Source: an uncultured Oscillibacter sp. (GTDB lineage Bacteria > Bacillota > Clostridia > Oscillospirales > Oscillospiraceae). Taken from it: a DNA stretch of 19,275 nucleotides. Below, one piece after another: positions 1 to 6,526 of this stretch. The DNA lies in contig CAJUBX010000042.1 of NCBI GenBank assembly GCA_910585165.1, positions 1-19,275 of the forward strand, given 5' to 3'. The notes below the pieces were generated by a model. The model searched no databases and had not been told where the DNA came from. It saw nothing but the letters and a program-made list of their open reading frames with translations. Position 1 is the first letter of the stretch. Every line of letters starts with the position of its first letter. The translations under genes and the position numbers were made by a program.

Positions 1-70
1 CACTGTGCCTTTCTCTGTCTTCGACTTCCTTTAACTGCGCTTTTGGACACTCCTGCGCTTGCGGCCCCGA

Positions 71-99
71 TTGCGTTTTCTGGAAAAAGGCGCTATAAT
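71..99 (+). promoter_or_regulatory. Candidate sigma-70 promoter for the GT2 gene
   Basis: A perfect -10 hexamer TATAAT lies at 94-99. A weak -35-like TTGCGT at 71-76 sits at the ideal 17-bp spacing. Transcription would begin near 106, leaving a leader of about 65 nt before the ATG at 172. The -10 is convincing and the -35 matches the consensus poorly. The remaining sequence from 1 to 70 shows no gene or repeat. Confidence 0.55.
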
Positions 100-171
100 A
101 AAAGCCGCCCGCATTTGCGGGGGAGGCCGCGGCGCGCAGCGCCCCGGACCATTTTGCAAAGGAGCGCCAGC

Positions 172-1482
172 ATGGAACCGACGGTCAGCATCATTGTGCC
201 TGTTTACAATGCGGAGGCCACCCTCCGCCGCTGTGTGGAGAGCATTTTGAATCAGGAATACCGTGACTTTGAACTGATCCTTGCAGACGACGGAAGCCGG
301 GACGGCTCCGGGGCGCTCTGCGAGGAGTTCGCCTCGTCAGACGGCCGCGTGCATGTGCTGCACCAGGAGAACAGCGGCGTCTCCGCCGCCCGGAACGCCG
401 CCCTAAACCGGGCCCGGGGCCGCTATCTTCAGTTTTTGGACAGCGACGACTGGATCACGCCGGACGCCACCAAGCTGCTGGTCCGGGCCATGGAAGAGCA
501 CCAATGCGATTTGGTTATCTCGGATTTCTACCGGGTGGTGGGGGAGCGGGTCTCCCACAAAGGCGATATTGACGGCAATCAGGTCCTCAGCCGGGAGGAA
601 TACGCCGCCTGCATGATGGAAAATCCCGCCGATTACTACTACGGCGTTTTGTGGAACAAGCTCTACCGCCGGGAGCTGGTGGAGGCCCACGGCCTTCGGA
701 TGAATCCGGATATCCGCTGGTGCGAGGACTTCATGTTCAACCTGGAGTATATCCGCCACGCCCAGCGCTTTTTCGCGCTGCAGGTGCCCGTTTATTACTA
801 TGTGAAAACGGAGGGGTCCCTGTGCACCCAGGGGATCAGCATCTCCAGGACCATTCAGATGAAGCTGACGGTGTTTGAGTATTACAATCAATTTTATAAG
901 ACGGTGCTGGACGAGGAGGAGTACGAAAAGCACCGCCTGAAAATTTACCGTTTTCTGATCGACGCCGCCCAGGACGGCGCCGCACCGCTGCTGCTGGGCG
1001 CCGCGAGGCTGGGCAGCGAGCGGGTCCGGGTCTCCTCCGGGATCCTGGAGAGGGAGGGCCTCCTTTTTGACTTTTTCCGGGAACGGAAGCTCCTGGACTA
1101 CTATCTGGAGGCGGCGGCTCTGAAAAACGGCCTCTCCCTGCCGGAGGCCCGGCTGGCGCTGTACCTGCGGCAGTACGGAAACGGGACGCGGAAGGAACTG
1201 GCGGAGTTTGCCGGGCTGAGCCGCGGCGCAATGGCCGTGCTTTTAAAACGCCTGGAAGGAAAAGGCCTGGTCTCGGTATCGGAATCCCGCGTCCCCGGAG
1301 CCAGGGAGCGGGCGCTCAGCGTCGCATTTTTGCCCCCGGCGGGGCCCATCCTGGCGGATTTGGAGGCAGCCTGGCGGGATTTCGGCGAGGCCCGCCTGGC
1401 CGGATTCAGCGGTGAGGAACGGGCGCAGTACGGCCGGCTTTCGGAAAAAATCGGCGAGAATATACGGAGCGTATTGGAATGA
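172..1482 (+). CDS. Family 2 glycosyltransferase fused to a C-terminal MarR-like winged helix
   Basis: The 436-aa protein begins at ATG 172, which has AAAGGAG 8 nt upstream; the frame is open further 5' but no better start is visible. Residues 4-110 form a GT-A fold typical of GT2: the VSIIVPVYNAE start, the nucleotide-binding DDGSRDGS at 39-46, and the metal-binding LDSDDW at 89-94. CEDFMFN at 184-190 holds the usual ED pair of the acceptor side. A GT2 enzyme transfers a sugar from a nucleotide-sugar donor, often to a cell-surface glycan. From about residue 315 the sequence changes character: LSLPEARLALYL, then KELAEFAGLSRGAMAVLLKR and LEGKGLVSV read as the helices and wing of a MarR-type DNA-binding domain. 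No membrane segment is seen. The fused architecture is clear from one uninterrupted frame; the sugar, acceptor and role of the helix-turn-helix are unknown. Confidence 0.85.
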   Translation: MEPTVSIIVPVYNAEATLRRCVESILNQEYRDFELILADDGSRDGSGALCEEFASSDGRVHVLHQENSGVSAARNAALNRARGRYLQFLDSDDWITPDATKLLVRAMEEHQCDLVISDFYRVVGERVSHKGDIDGNQVLSREEYAACMMENPADYYYGVLWNKLYRRELVEAHGLRMNPDIRWCEDFMFNLEYIRHAQRFFALQVPVYYYVKTEGSLCTQGISISRTIQMKLTVFEYYNQFYKTVLDEEEYEKHRLKIYRFLIDAAQDGAAPLLLGAARLGSERVRVSSGILEREGLLFDFFRERKLLDYYLEAAALKNGLSLPEARLALYLRQYGNGTRKELAEFAGLSRGAMAVLLKRLEGKGLVSVSESRVPGARERALSVAFLPPAGPILADLEAAWRDFGEARLAGFSGEERAQYGRLSEKIGENIRSVLE

Positions 1483-1483
1483 A

Positions 1484-1522
1484 CGGAAGGGGAGACGGCT
1501 GCAAGAGCCGTCTCCCCTTCCG
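1484..1522. terminator. Perfect 17-bp stem-loop between convergent genes
   Basis: Left arm 1484-1500 and right arm 1506-1522 are exact reverse complements, with the 5-nt loop GCAAG. The hairpin starts two bases after the stop codon of the GT2 gene and lies 25 bp from the stop of the convergent isomerase gene, the place for a shared bidirectional terminator. Neither side has a strong T-tract directly after the stem, so intrinsic termination is likely but not textbook. Confidence 0.6.
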
Positions 1523-1547
1523 CATTCCGGCGCTTTTGCGTCTGCGC

Positions 1548-2474
1548 TTAAAGCACCAGGGCCTCCTTCAGCGTGCGCAGGGAGGACAGGTGGCCCTCCA
1601 GCATGGGCAGCGTCAAATCCTCCATCTCCAAAGAGACCTCCCCGTCATACCCGGCCATGCGGGCGGCGGAAAAGAACTCCTGCCACCACTGAACGCCGTG
1701 CCCCGCGCCTACCGCCACATAGTTCCAGCTCCTTTGGCGGAAATCGCCGATGGGCTTAGTGTCCAGCATTCCGTTGGGTCCCCACATGCGCTGCTCCGGG
1801 CGGGAATCCTTGCCGTGAATGTGGTACAAGGCCCCCGCCTCTCCCAGTACCCGGGCGGCCTCAATGGGGTCCCCGCCCATCCAGAACAGGTGAGAGGGGT
1901 CCAGGTTCATGCCTATCATGGGGCCCACGGCCTCCCGGAGGCGCAGCAGGGTCTCCGGGTTGTACACCAGCTGCATCCCGTGGTTTTCCAGGGCAATCCG
2001 CTCTATGCCGCAGTCTGCGGCCCTGCGGACCAGCTCCCGCCAGGTGGGAACGGCTATCTCGTTCCATTGATAATCCAGAATGTCCTGGGTTTCCGGGGGC
2101 CAGGAGGTGGTGATCCAAACCGGCGTTTTGTCCCCGGGGCACCCGGCGGGAAGGCCGCTCATCATCACGATTTTTTTCACGCCCAGCATGGAAGCCAGGC
2201 GGAAGGTTTTCTCCGTCACCTCCATGTCATGGCGGTAGGCCAAGGGGTTCCCGGAGCAGTTCAAGGCGCACAGCTCGATTCCCCGCCGCCGCTGCTTGTC
2301 CCGCCAACGGGTCCTGGCCGTCTCGGAGGACAGGAGCTCCTCCAGGTCGATATGGGGCGCGGCGGACCAGTTCCCGGTTCCGATTTCCAGGCTGAATACG
2401 TTTTGGGCGGCGCAGAAATCCAGCATCTTTGTATAAGGCATGTCAAGGGTACAGGTTTTAATGGCGAGTTTCAT
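1548..2474 (-). CDS. Sugar phosphate isomerase/epimerase (xylose isomerase-like TIM barrel)
   Basis: The 308-aa protein is started at the ATG at 2474 because GGAGG sits 8 nt upstream; an in-frame TTG 18 nt earlier is less likely. It has the AP_endonuc_2/xylose-isomerase TIM-barrel pattern. Metal-binding residues are in LENHG (E163), NLDPSHLFW (D192, H195), YHIHGKD (H218/H220) and SLEMED (E283). Members of this broad family isomerise or epimerise sugars or inositol derivatives, or act as related cytosolic lyases; the substrate cannot be read from sequence. It has its own consensus promoter and is probably not part of the injection system. The neighbouring GT2 gene converges on it. Confidence 0.85.
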   Translation of the reverse strand: MKLAIKTCTLDMPYTKMLDFCAAQNVFSLEIGTGNWSAAPHIDLEELLSSETARTRWRDKQRRRGIELCALNCSGNPLAYRHDMEVTEKTFRLASMLGVKKIVMMSGLPAGCPGDKTPVWITTSWPPETQDILDYQWNEIAVPTWRELVRRAADCGIERIALENHGMQLVYNPETLLRLREAVGPMIGMNLDPSHLFWMGGDPIEAARVLGEAGALYHIHGKDSRPEQRMWGPNGMLDTKPIGDFRQRSWNYVAVGAGHGVQWWQEFFSAARMAGYDGEVSLEMEDLTLPMLEGHLSSLRTLKEALVL

Positions 2475-2503
2475 GGCGGCGTCCTCCAACATGATATATC
2501 CCT

Positions 2504-2533
2504 ATTTTACTGTAAAGGGCAAAACGCTGTCAA
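2504..2533 (-). promoter_or_regulatory. Sigma-70 promoter of the isomerase gene
   Basis: Read on the minus strand, a perfect -35 TTGACA (2528-2533) is followed after 18 bp by TAAAAT (2504-2509, 5 of 6 matches). Transcription would begin near 2497, giving a leader of about 22 nt that contains the GGAGG site of the isomerase gene. This is the clearest promoter in the window. The rest of the gap between isomerase and regulator (2534-2693) shows no gene and no convincing terminator. Confidence 0.75.
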
Positions 2534-2693
2534 GAGCCGCACCAGCGTCCGCCGGCAAAAATTTGGAGCGGCCGAAAGCCCTGAAAGCGCAAAAAGGTAA
2601 CCCCGGGAAAACCTTCCAATGGTATCACCCAAGCGCCTGTGCCACAAGATTGTGCGTACCGGTCAAGTCCGGTTTTCCTGGTTCCGGCGGAGA

Positions 2694-5084
2694 TCAGGGC
2701 CATGGGGGCGGCAGGGAGGAAAAGCCGCTTTCGCATACCAGCCCCAGCCGCCTGGCGGCCTTTTGCGCTTCGGCTCTGCTGCCGGTCCCCAGCTTTTTGA
2801 ACAGGTTTCGGACATGGGTTTTTGCCGTGGGCATCTTAATGTGCAGCAGGGAGCATATCTCCTCGTTGCTCTTGTCCTGGCCGATCAGGCGCAGGATCAT
2901 GGTTTCCCTCTGCGTCAGGCGGGCCAGCGGGACGTCGGGCGGCCGGAGATAGGAACCGTAGTACCCGGCGTAAGTTACTGCGGCGGACAAAATTCGCTCC
3001 CAGTAGTCCGGCGCTGCCGTTTCACGGCCGTAATGCTCCAGCAGCGGCAGCAACGCGGCGCCCTCCCGGGCGAATACCGCCACGTAGCCGTAGTTCGCGC
3101 CCAGCTCCAGGGCCCTTGCAAAATGTTCCCGCCAGTCCGGGCTTTCCATGCGATGGCGGCAGATGGAAATAAGGACCAGAGTCTCCAGCATATCCAGCGG
3201 GCGGTCATACCGCCGGGCGTCTTCCAGCACCCGGCCCAGCAGCAGCAGCGCCGGGTGGTACTCCCGATATTTTATGCAGCAGCGGGCCTTGGTCAGACAG
3301 CGGTAACGCTCCGCCCCGCTGAAGGCTTCCTCGCCGGGAGCCTGCCGGGAAAACCAGACGGAGGCAAAGGGGCTGCCCTCCATCAGGCTCAGGCGGCAGC
3401 GCATGGCGTCGATGTTGGGCAGCAGCCGGATCGCTCCCGCCTCCAGGGCTTCGGCGCGGAAGCGCTCCAGCAGCTCCCGCGCTTTGCCGGGGTTTCCGGC
3501 GGACAGTAGCGTGCGCACCAGCAGGGCGGTCAAAACAAACCCCATCTCCGGCGTGCCCCTGGTTCGCAGATTTTCCTGCAAAGCGGCCAGGGTCAAAAGC
3601 CGGCCCGACACATCATCGCCCTTTTCCAGCAGACTCTCCGTCAGGGCAATCTCCCCAAGGCCCAGGCCGTACCGCCCGAAAACCGCTTCCGCCGGGACGC
3701 GGATTGAGTCGTAAAGCAGGGTATCCTTGAGCGTCCACTGGGAAAGGTCCTTTGCGCCCCGCAGAAGGCTGGGGAGATTCCCGGTTACGCACATTTCCGG
3801 CAAGGCCAGCTTTTTGGAGGCCAAGAGCTTACAGGCGGCGGGAATCTTTTTTTCAAGCCCGCTTATCCCACGGTGGGGCAGCCCGATCTCCAGATAAAAT
3901 TGCAGGCCCAGCACCCTGCAATAATCGCTGTCCCGGGGGTCCATGGACCGGACATGCTCCTTTAAAACCGCATACCACCGCTCCGACTCCTCCGTTTCAA
4001 AGGTCATGGAGCGGAGCATGCTCATGGCGCAGATTAAATCCGGGAAGCTGCGGATTTCCTCATCGGTCAGCAGGTCATAGTAATCCCGCATTTCATAACA
4101 GGCCCCGGCTCCCGGATGGCGGCGGGCGGTTTGAAGCAGGATTTCTAACATATCCGCCCGGCTGTCCGCCTGTTGGAAATGGTAAAGTGCGCCGCGAAGG
4201 TCCTGCCGGAGGGCGTGCCAGCGTCCCCCGGCGAGATGAAGGGAGCGGATATGCTCCTCCGAACGGCCAAACAGGAGTTTTTGGCGCAGATAGGGGAGAA
4301 GAAACCGCTGGTCGGCGATCTGCCAGAGGGTTCCCGTCCGCCGGAGCAGGCCGCCTTCACGCCCCAGGGCTTCCAGGGCGGAGCGGGCGGCGGCCTTGTC
4401 TCCTGTGAGCAGTTCCGCCAGCGTTTGATCAAACTGCCGGAACAGGGCTAGATCGGATAGCAGCTTTCGCGCTCCCGGGTCCAATGGCCGCAGGAGGGCT
4501 TCTTCCAGGTAAGCGCCCATTTTCCGGTGCATGGCGTCCACCGCCGGTTTTTGAAAGGGTTGCCCGGCGAAGAGAATCTGAAGAAGAAGGCCGGCTGCGG
4601 CGGGGCATCCGCCGGTCTCGTCCCGGAGGCGCTGAAGGTCCTCGGCGGAAAGGCTGAGACTGCGGGCCTGCGCAAGCCGCGCCAGGCATTCCGCATCCAG
4701 CGCCAGATCGCCCTCCTCCAGCCAAAGCAGCACGCCGGAAGCCTCATAGGGGGACAGGTATTCCGGCAGAGGCCCCCGGGAGATCAGGACAAAATGCTGC
4801 CCCGGCCAGGATTTGCGCAAGATTTCCCGGAGCGGCCCTTCGGCCTGGGGAGGAAGATTTTGAAAGTCGTCCAGAACGACGGCGCGCGCCTTTGAGAAAC
4901 GGCTTGGAAGCGGCTTTTCCCGCAGAGAGAGGAAAACAGCGCTTTGCCGTTCCAGCAGCTTCTTCACGGCGGCGGTCTTGCCCCAGCCGGGGCCTGCGGA
5001 GAGGAAGATGATTTTATAATGCGTCAGTCCTCTCTGAAACGCCTCCCGCAACCCATATGAAATGACGGTCAGCTGCTTCGGCAT
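2694..5084 (-). CDS. Large ATP-binding LuxR-family (MalT-type) transcriptional regulator
   Basis: The 796-aa protein is started at ATG 5084, with GGGAGGGAGG ending 6 nt upstream; an in-frame GTG at 5159 is possible but lacks such a site. An N-terminal STAND-like ATPase has a Walker A motif AGPGWGKT (30-37) and a Walker B region VVLDDFQN (69-76). The long middle is helical and repeat-like, as expected for the sensor region of MalT-type proteins. The last 80 residues carry the LuxR/NarL helix-turn-helix, with LTQRETMILRLI, SNEEICSLLHI and TAKTHVRNLFKKLG. Such proteins bind ATP and an inducer, oligomerise and activate promoters. It lies 140 bp downstream of the cargo gene on the same strand, so a role in controlling the injection system is plausible but inferred. 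No transmembrane segment is seen. Confidence 0.88.
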   Translation of the reverse strand: MPKQLTVISYGLREAFQRGLTHYKIIFLSAGPGWGKTAAVKKLLERQSAVFLSLREKPLPSRFSKARAVVLDDFQNLPPQAEGPLREILRKSWPGQHFVLISRGPLPEYLSPYEASGVLLWLEEGDLALDAECLARLAQARSLSLSAEDLQRLRDETGGCPAAAGLLLQILFAGQPFQKPAVDAMHRKMGAYLEEALLRPLDPGARKLLSDLALFRQFDQTLAELLTGDKAAARSALEALGREGGLLRRTGTLWQIADQRFLLPYLRQKLLFGRSEEHIRSLHLAGGRWHALRQDLRGALYHFQQADSRADMLEILLQTARRHPGAGACYEMRDYYDLLTDEEIRSFPDLICAMSMLRSMTFETEESERWYAVLKEHVRSMDPRDSDYCRVLGLQFYLEIGLPHRGISGLEKKIPAACKLLASKKLALPEMCVTGNLPSLLRGAKDLSQWTLKDTLLYDSIRVPAEAVFGRYGLGLGEIALTESLLEKGDDVSGRLLTLAALQENLRTRGTPEMGFVLTALLVRTLLSAGNPGKARELLERFRAEALEAGAIRLLPNIDAMRCRLSLMEGSPFASVWFSRQAPGEEAFSGAERYRCLTKARCCIKYREYHPALLLLGRVLEDARRYDRPLDMLETLVLISICRHRMESPDWREHFARALELGANYGYVAVFAREGAALLPLLEHYGRETAAPDYWERILSAAVTYAGYYGSYLRPPDVPLARLTQRETMILRLIGQDKSNEEICSLLHIKMPTAKTHVRNLFKKLGTGSRAEAQKAARRLGLVCESGFSSLPPPWP

Positions 5085-5118
5085 ACCATTCCTCCCTCCC
5101 TGCGGAGCAAAGAGCTCT

Positions 5119-5141
5119 CCAATTTCCCTGGGGGAGATTGG
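5119..5141. repeat. Inverted repeat in the leader of the LuxR-type regulator gene
   Basis: CCAATTTCCC (5119-5128) and GGGAGATTGG (5132-5141) are inverted copies matching at 9 of 10 positions around a 3-bp centre. It lies 35-57 bp upstream of the ATG at 5084, just before the Shine-Dalgarno region. It could be an operator for a dimeric regulator or an mRNA leader hairpin. If translation started at GTG 5159 it would instead be coding sequence. Confidence 0.45.
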
Positions 5142-5149
5142 AAACCGTT

Positions 5150-5168
5150 TTTGCACCACATCTGCAAA
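5150..5168. repeat. Inverted repeat TTTGCA-N7-TGCAAA upstream of the regulator gene
   Basis: TTTGCA at 5150-5155 and TGCAAA at 5163-5168 form a perfect 6-bp dyad separated by 7 bp. The size and symmetry suit a dimeric DNA-binding protein, possibly the regulator itself. No clear -35/-10 pair was found nearby, so its role is speculative. Confidence 0.35.
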
Positions 5169-5191
5169 CCGGTATAAACTGTCCCTGGAGC

Positions 5192-5220
5192 TGCCCGCAG
5201 CGCCGCGGCGCTTTCGGGCA
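5192..5220 (-). other. GC-rich hairpin just after the cargo gene
   Basis: Outer arms TGCCCG/CGGGCA (5192-5197 and 5215-5220) enclose a perfect palindrome AGCGCCGCGGCGCT (5199-5212). It begins 5 bp downstream of the stop codon of the DUF4157 gene. The position suits a transcript end or 3'-stabilising structure for the injection-system operon, but no T-tract follows on the minus strand. Read-through into the regulator gene is therefore possible. Confidence 0.4.
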
Positions 5221-5224
5221 CCGT

Positions 5225-6526
5225 TCAGGGACTGCCGGACGTCCCCTGACGCGGCGGCTGCACTGCGGCGCGGCCCGCTGGAAAGACCTCGCTCATGATC
5301 GTTTCAAATGTGGGGGCAAACCACTTGCGCGTATCCGACTCCAACACTAAAGAGGAGAGCAGGCTCTTTAAAAAATCGCTGTCCCGTTCATCAGCGGAGA
5401 CCAGCCCCGTCAATTTGTTTACAATTTCTTTTAATGTTTTCTGCTGCATAGGCTGCTTGTCCTCTATAGGGCTGGTTGAGTTTTGGCCGCCGGCGGAGGC
5501 CGCCTGGTCAAGCCTTCCCAGGATTTGTCCAAGCTGTTCGCCGCTCAAGGGGGGCGCGTCCAGCAGCTTCAAAATCAGCGCTTTTTGCTTTTTTCCGGCC
5601 TTGTTGAATTCCCAATAACCGTCTGTAAGAGAACCACGTATCCAGTCGGGCGGATTATAAGCGCCCCGCTTTCTTTCCGGATATAAGTTTTCATGCATCA
5701 GGACGTTGTGATGCTCGTTCAGCGCACGCCCGGGAGCATCGGGCGTGTGCTTGAAAAGCTCCCTCTGAACCGCGTGGCCAAACTCATGCACGGCGGTGGC
5801 CATAAAGGCCTCCCTGATAAATTTGGCCTCCGCGTTGGGCGTTCCCTCCCGGTAAAAATCCGACAGCATATCCGGAACCTTCTTGTAAATTTCAGGGTCG
5901 GTGGAATAGTATATAACATGCTTTTCGCCCTCAAACATGTAACAGGGGCCTATGCCCGCCTGCTTCAGTTGCTCCGTAACTTCCTTGAACTCCAGGTTGT
6001 TGAGGATATCCGCAATAGCCTCTTCGGAATATGTTCCTTTGAACACATCGAAGATGGTATCTCTTATCTCTGCTTCGTCGATTTCCACGCGTGCCGTTTC
6101 GCTGATCGGGATGACAATGGTCTTTCTCTGGATGACAAGGCCGCCCGCATAGCCCGGTCCCACCTGGGACAGGCTGGCCCTTTGGTCCGCCATGCGCTCC
6201 AGGTCCGGAGAATCATTGAGAGGCATACCGGCGGCATACCGCGTCGGTTTTACCAGTCCCATCTTCTGCTGGACGACGTGGCCCAATTCGTGGGGCAGGT
6301 GCCGCTCCTGCCCGGGCCCCAAATAAACCTGGGATCCCTGGGTATAGGCAAGAGCCCCGAGCCGCGCCGGTTTATCCGAATGGTAATGCACCCGCACGTC
6401 GTCAAAGTCCAGGCCGCTCCGCCGCTCAAAGTCCAGCTTCATCTGGGCCGGAATGCCCGTCCGGTCCGGAATGCCCGCCGGGGTTTTCTGAGGCTTCTGC
6501 CGCTGATGCGCAAATTCCATATGCAT
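5225..6526 (-). CDS. eCIS-associated DUF4157 protein with a second zinc-peptidase-like motif; probable cargo toxin
   Basis: The protein is 433 aa if begun at ATG 6526; a second ATG at 6520 is equally possible. Residues about 25-117 form the DUF4157 'eCIS core domain': GIPAQMKLDFERRSG, DDVRVHYHSDKPA, GSQVYLGPGQE, HELGHVVQQ (79-87) and LERMADQRA. After a linker, residues about 145-310 are a separate domain with TAVHEFGHAVQ (HExxH at 247-251) and a following NEHHNVLMHEN (270-280) and YPERKRGAY. This resembles zinc metallopeptidase effectors of the M91/NleD kind, a resemblance judged by eye. The tail (310-433) is charged and helical. There is no signal peptide or membrane segment, as expected for a protein loaded into the particle from the cytosol. 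DUF4157 marks proteins linked to eCIS clusters, many of them effectors. Its start overlaps the ATPase gene by about 100 bp. It is the only visible cargo candidate. Confidence 0.85.
   Translation of the reverse strand: MHMEFAHQRQKPQKTPAGIPDRTGIPAQMKLDFERRSGLDFDDVRVHYHSDKPARLGALAYTQGSQVYLGPGQERHLPHELGHVVQQKMGLVKPTRYAAGMPLNDSPDLERMADQRASLSQVGPGYAGGLVIQRKTIVIPISETARVEIDEAEIRDTIFDVFKGTYSEEAIADILNNLEFKEVTEQLKQAGIGPCYMFEGEKHVIYYSTDPEIYKKVPDMLSDFYREGTPNAEAKFIREAFMATAVHEFGHAVQRELFKHTPDAPGRALNEHHNVLMHENLYPERKRGAYNPPDWIRGSLTDGYWEFNKAGKKQKALILKLLDAPPLSGEQLGQILGRLDQAASAGGQNSTSPIEDKQPMQQKTLKEIVNKLTGLVSADERDSDFLKSLLSSLVLESDTRKWFAPTFETIMSEVFPAGRAAVQPPRQGTSGSP

Noticed and set aside
2475..2693. Small open frames in the gap between isomerase and regulator genes
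   Set aside because: Minus- and plus-strand frames here lack ribosome binding sites and run into flanking genes. The isomerase promoter occupies part of the gap. CACAAGATTGTG and ACCGG...CCGGT dyads were seen but are too short to call a terminator.
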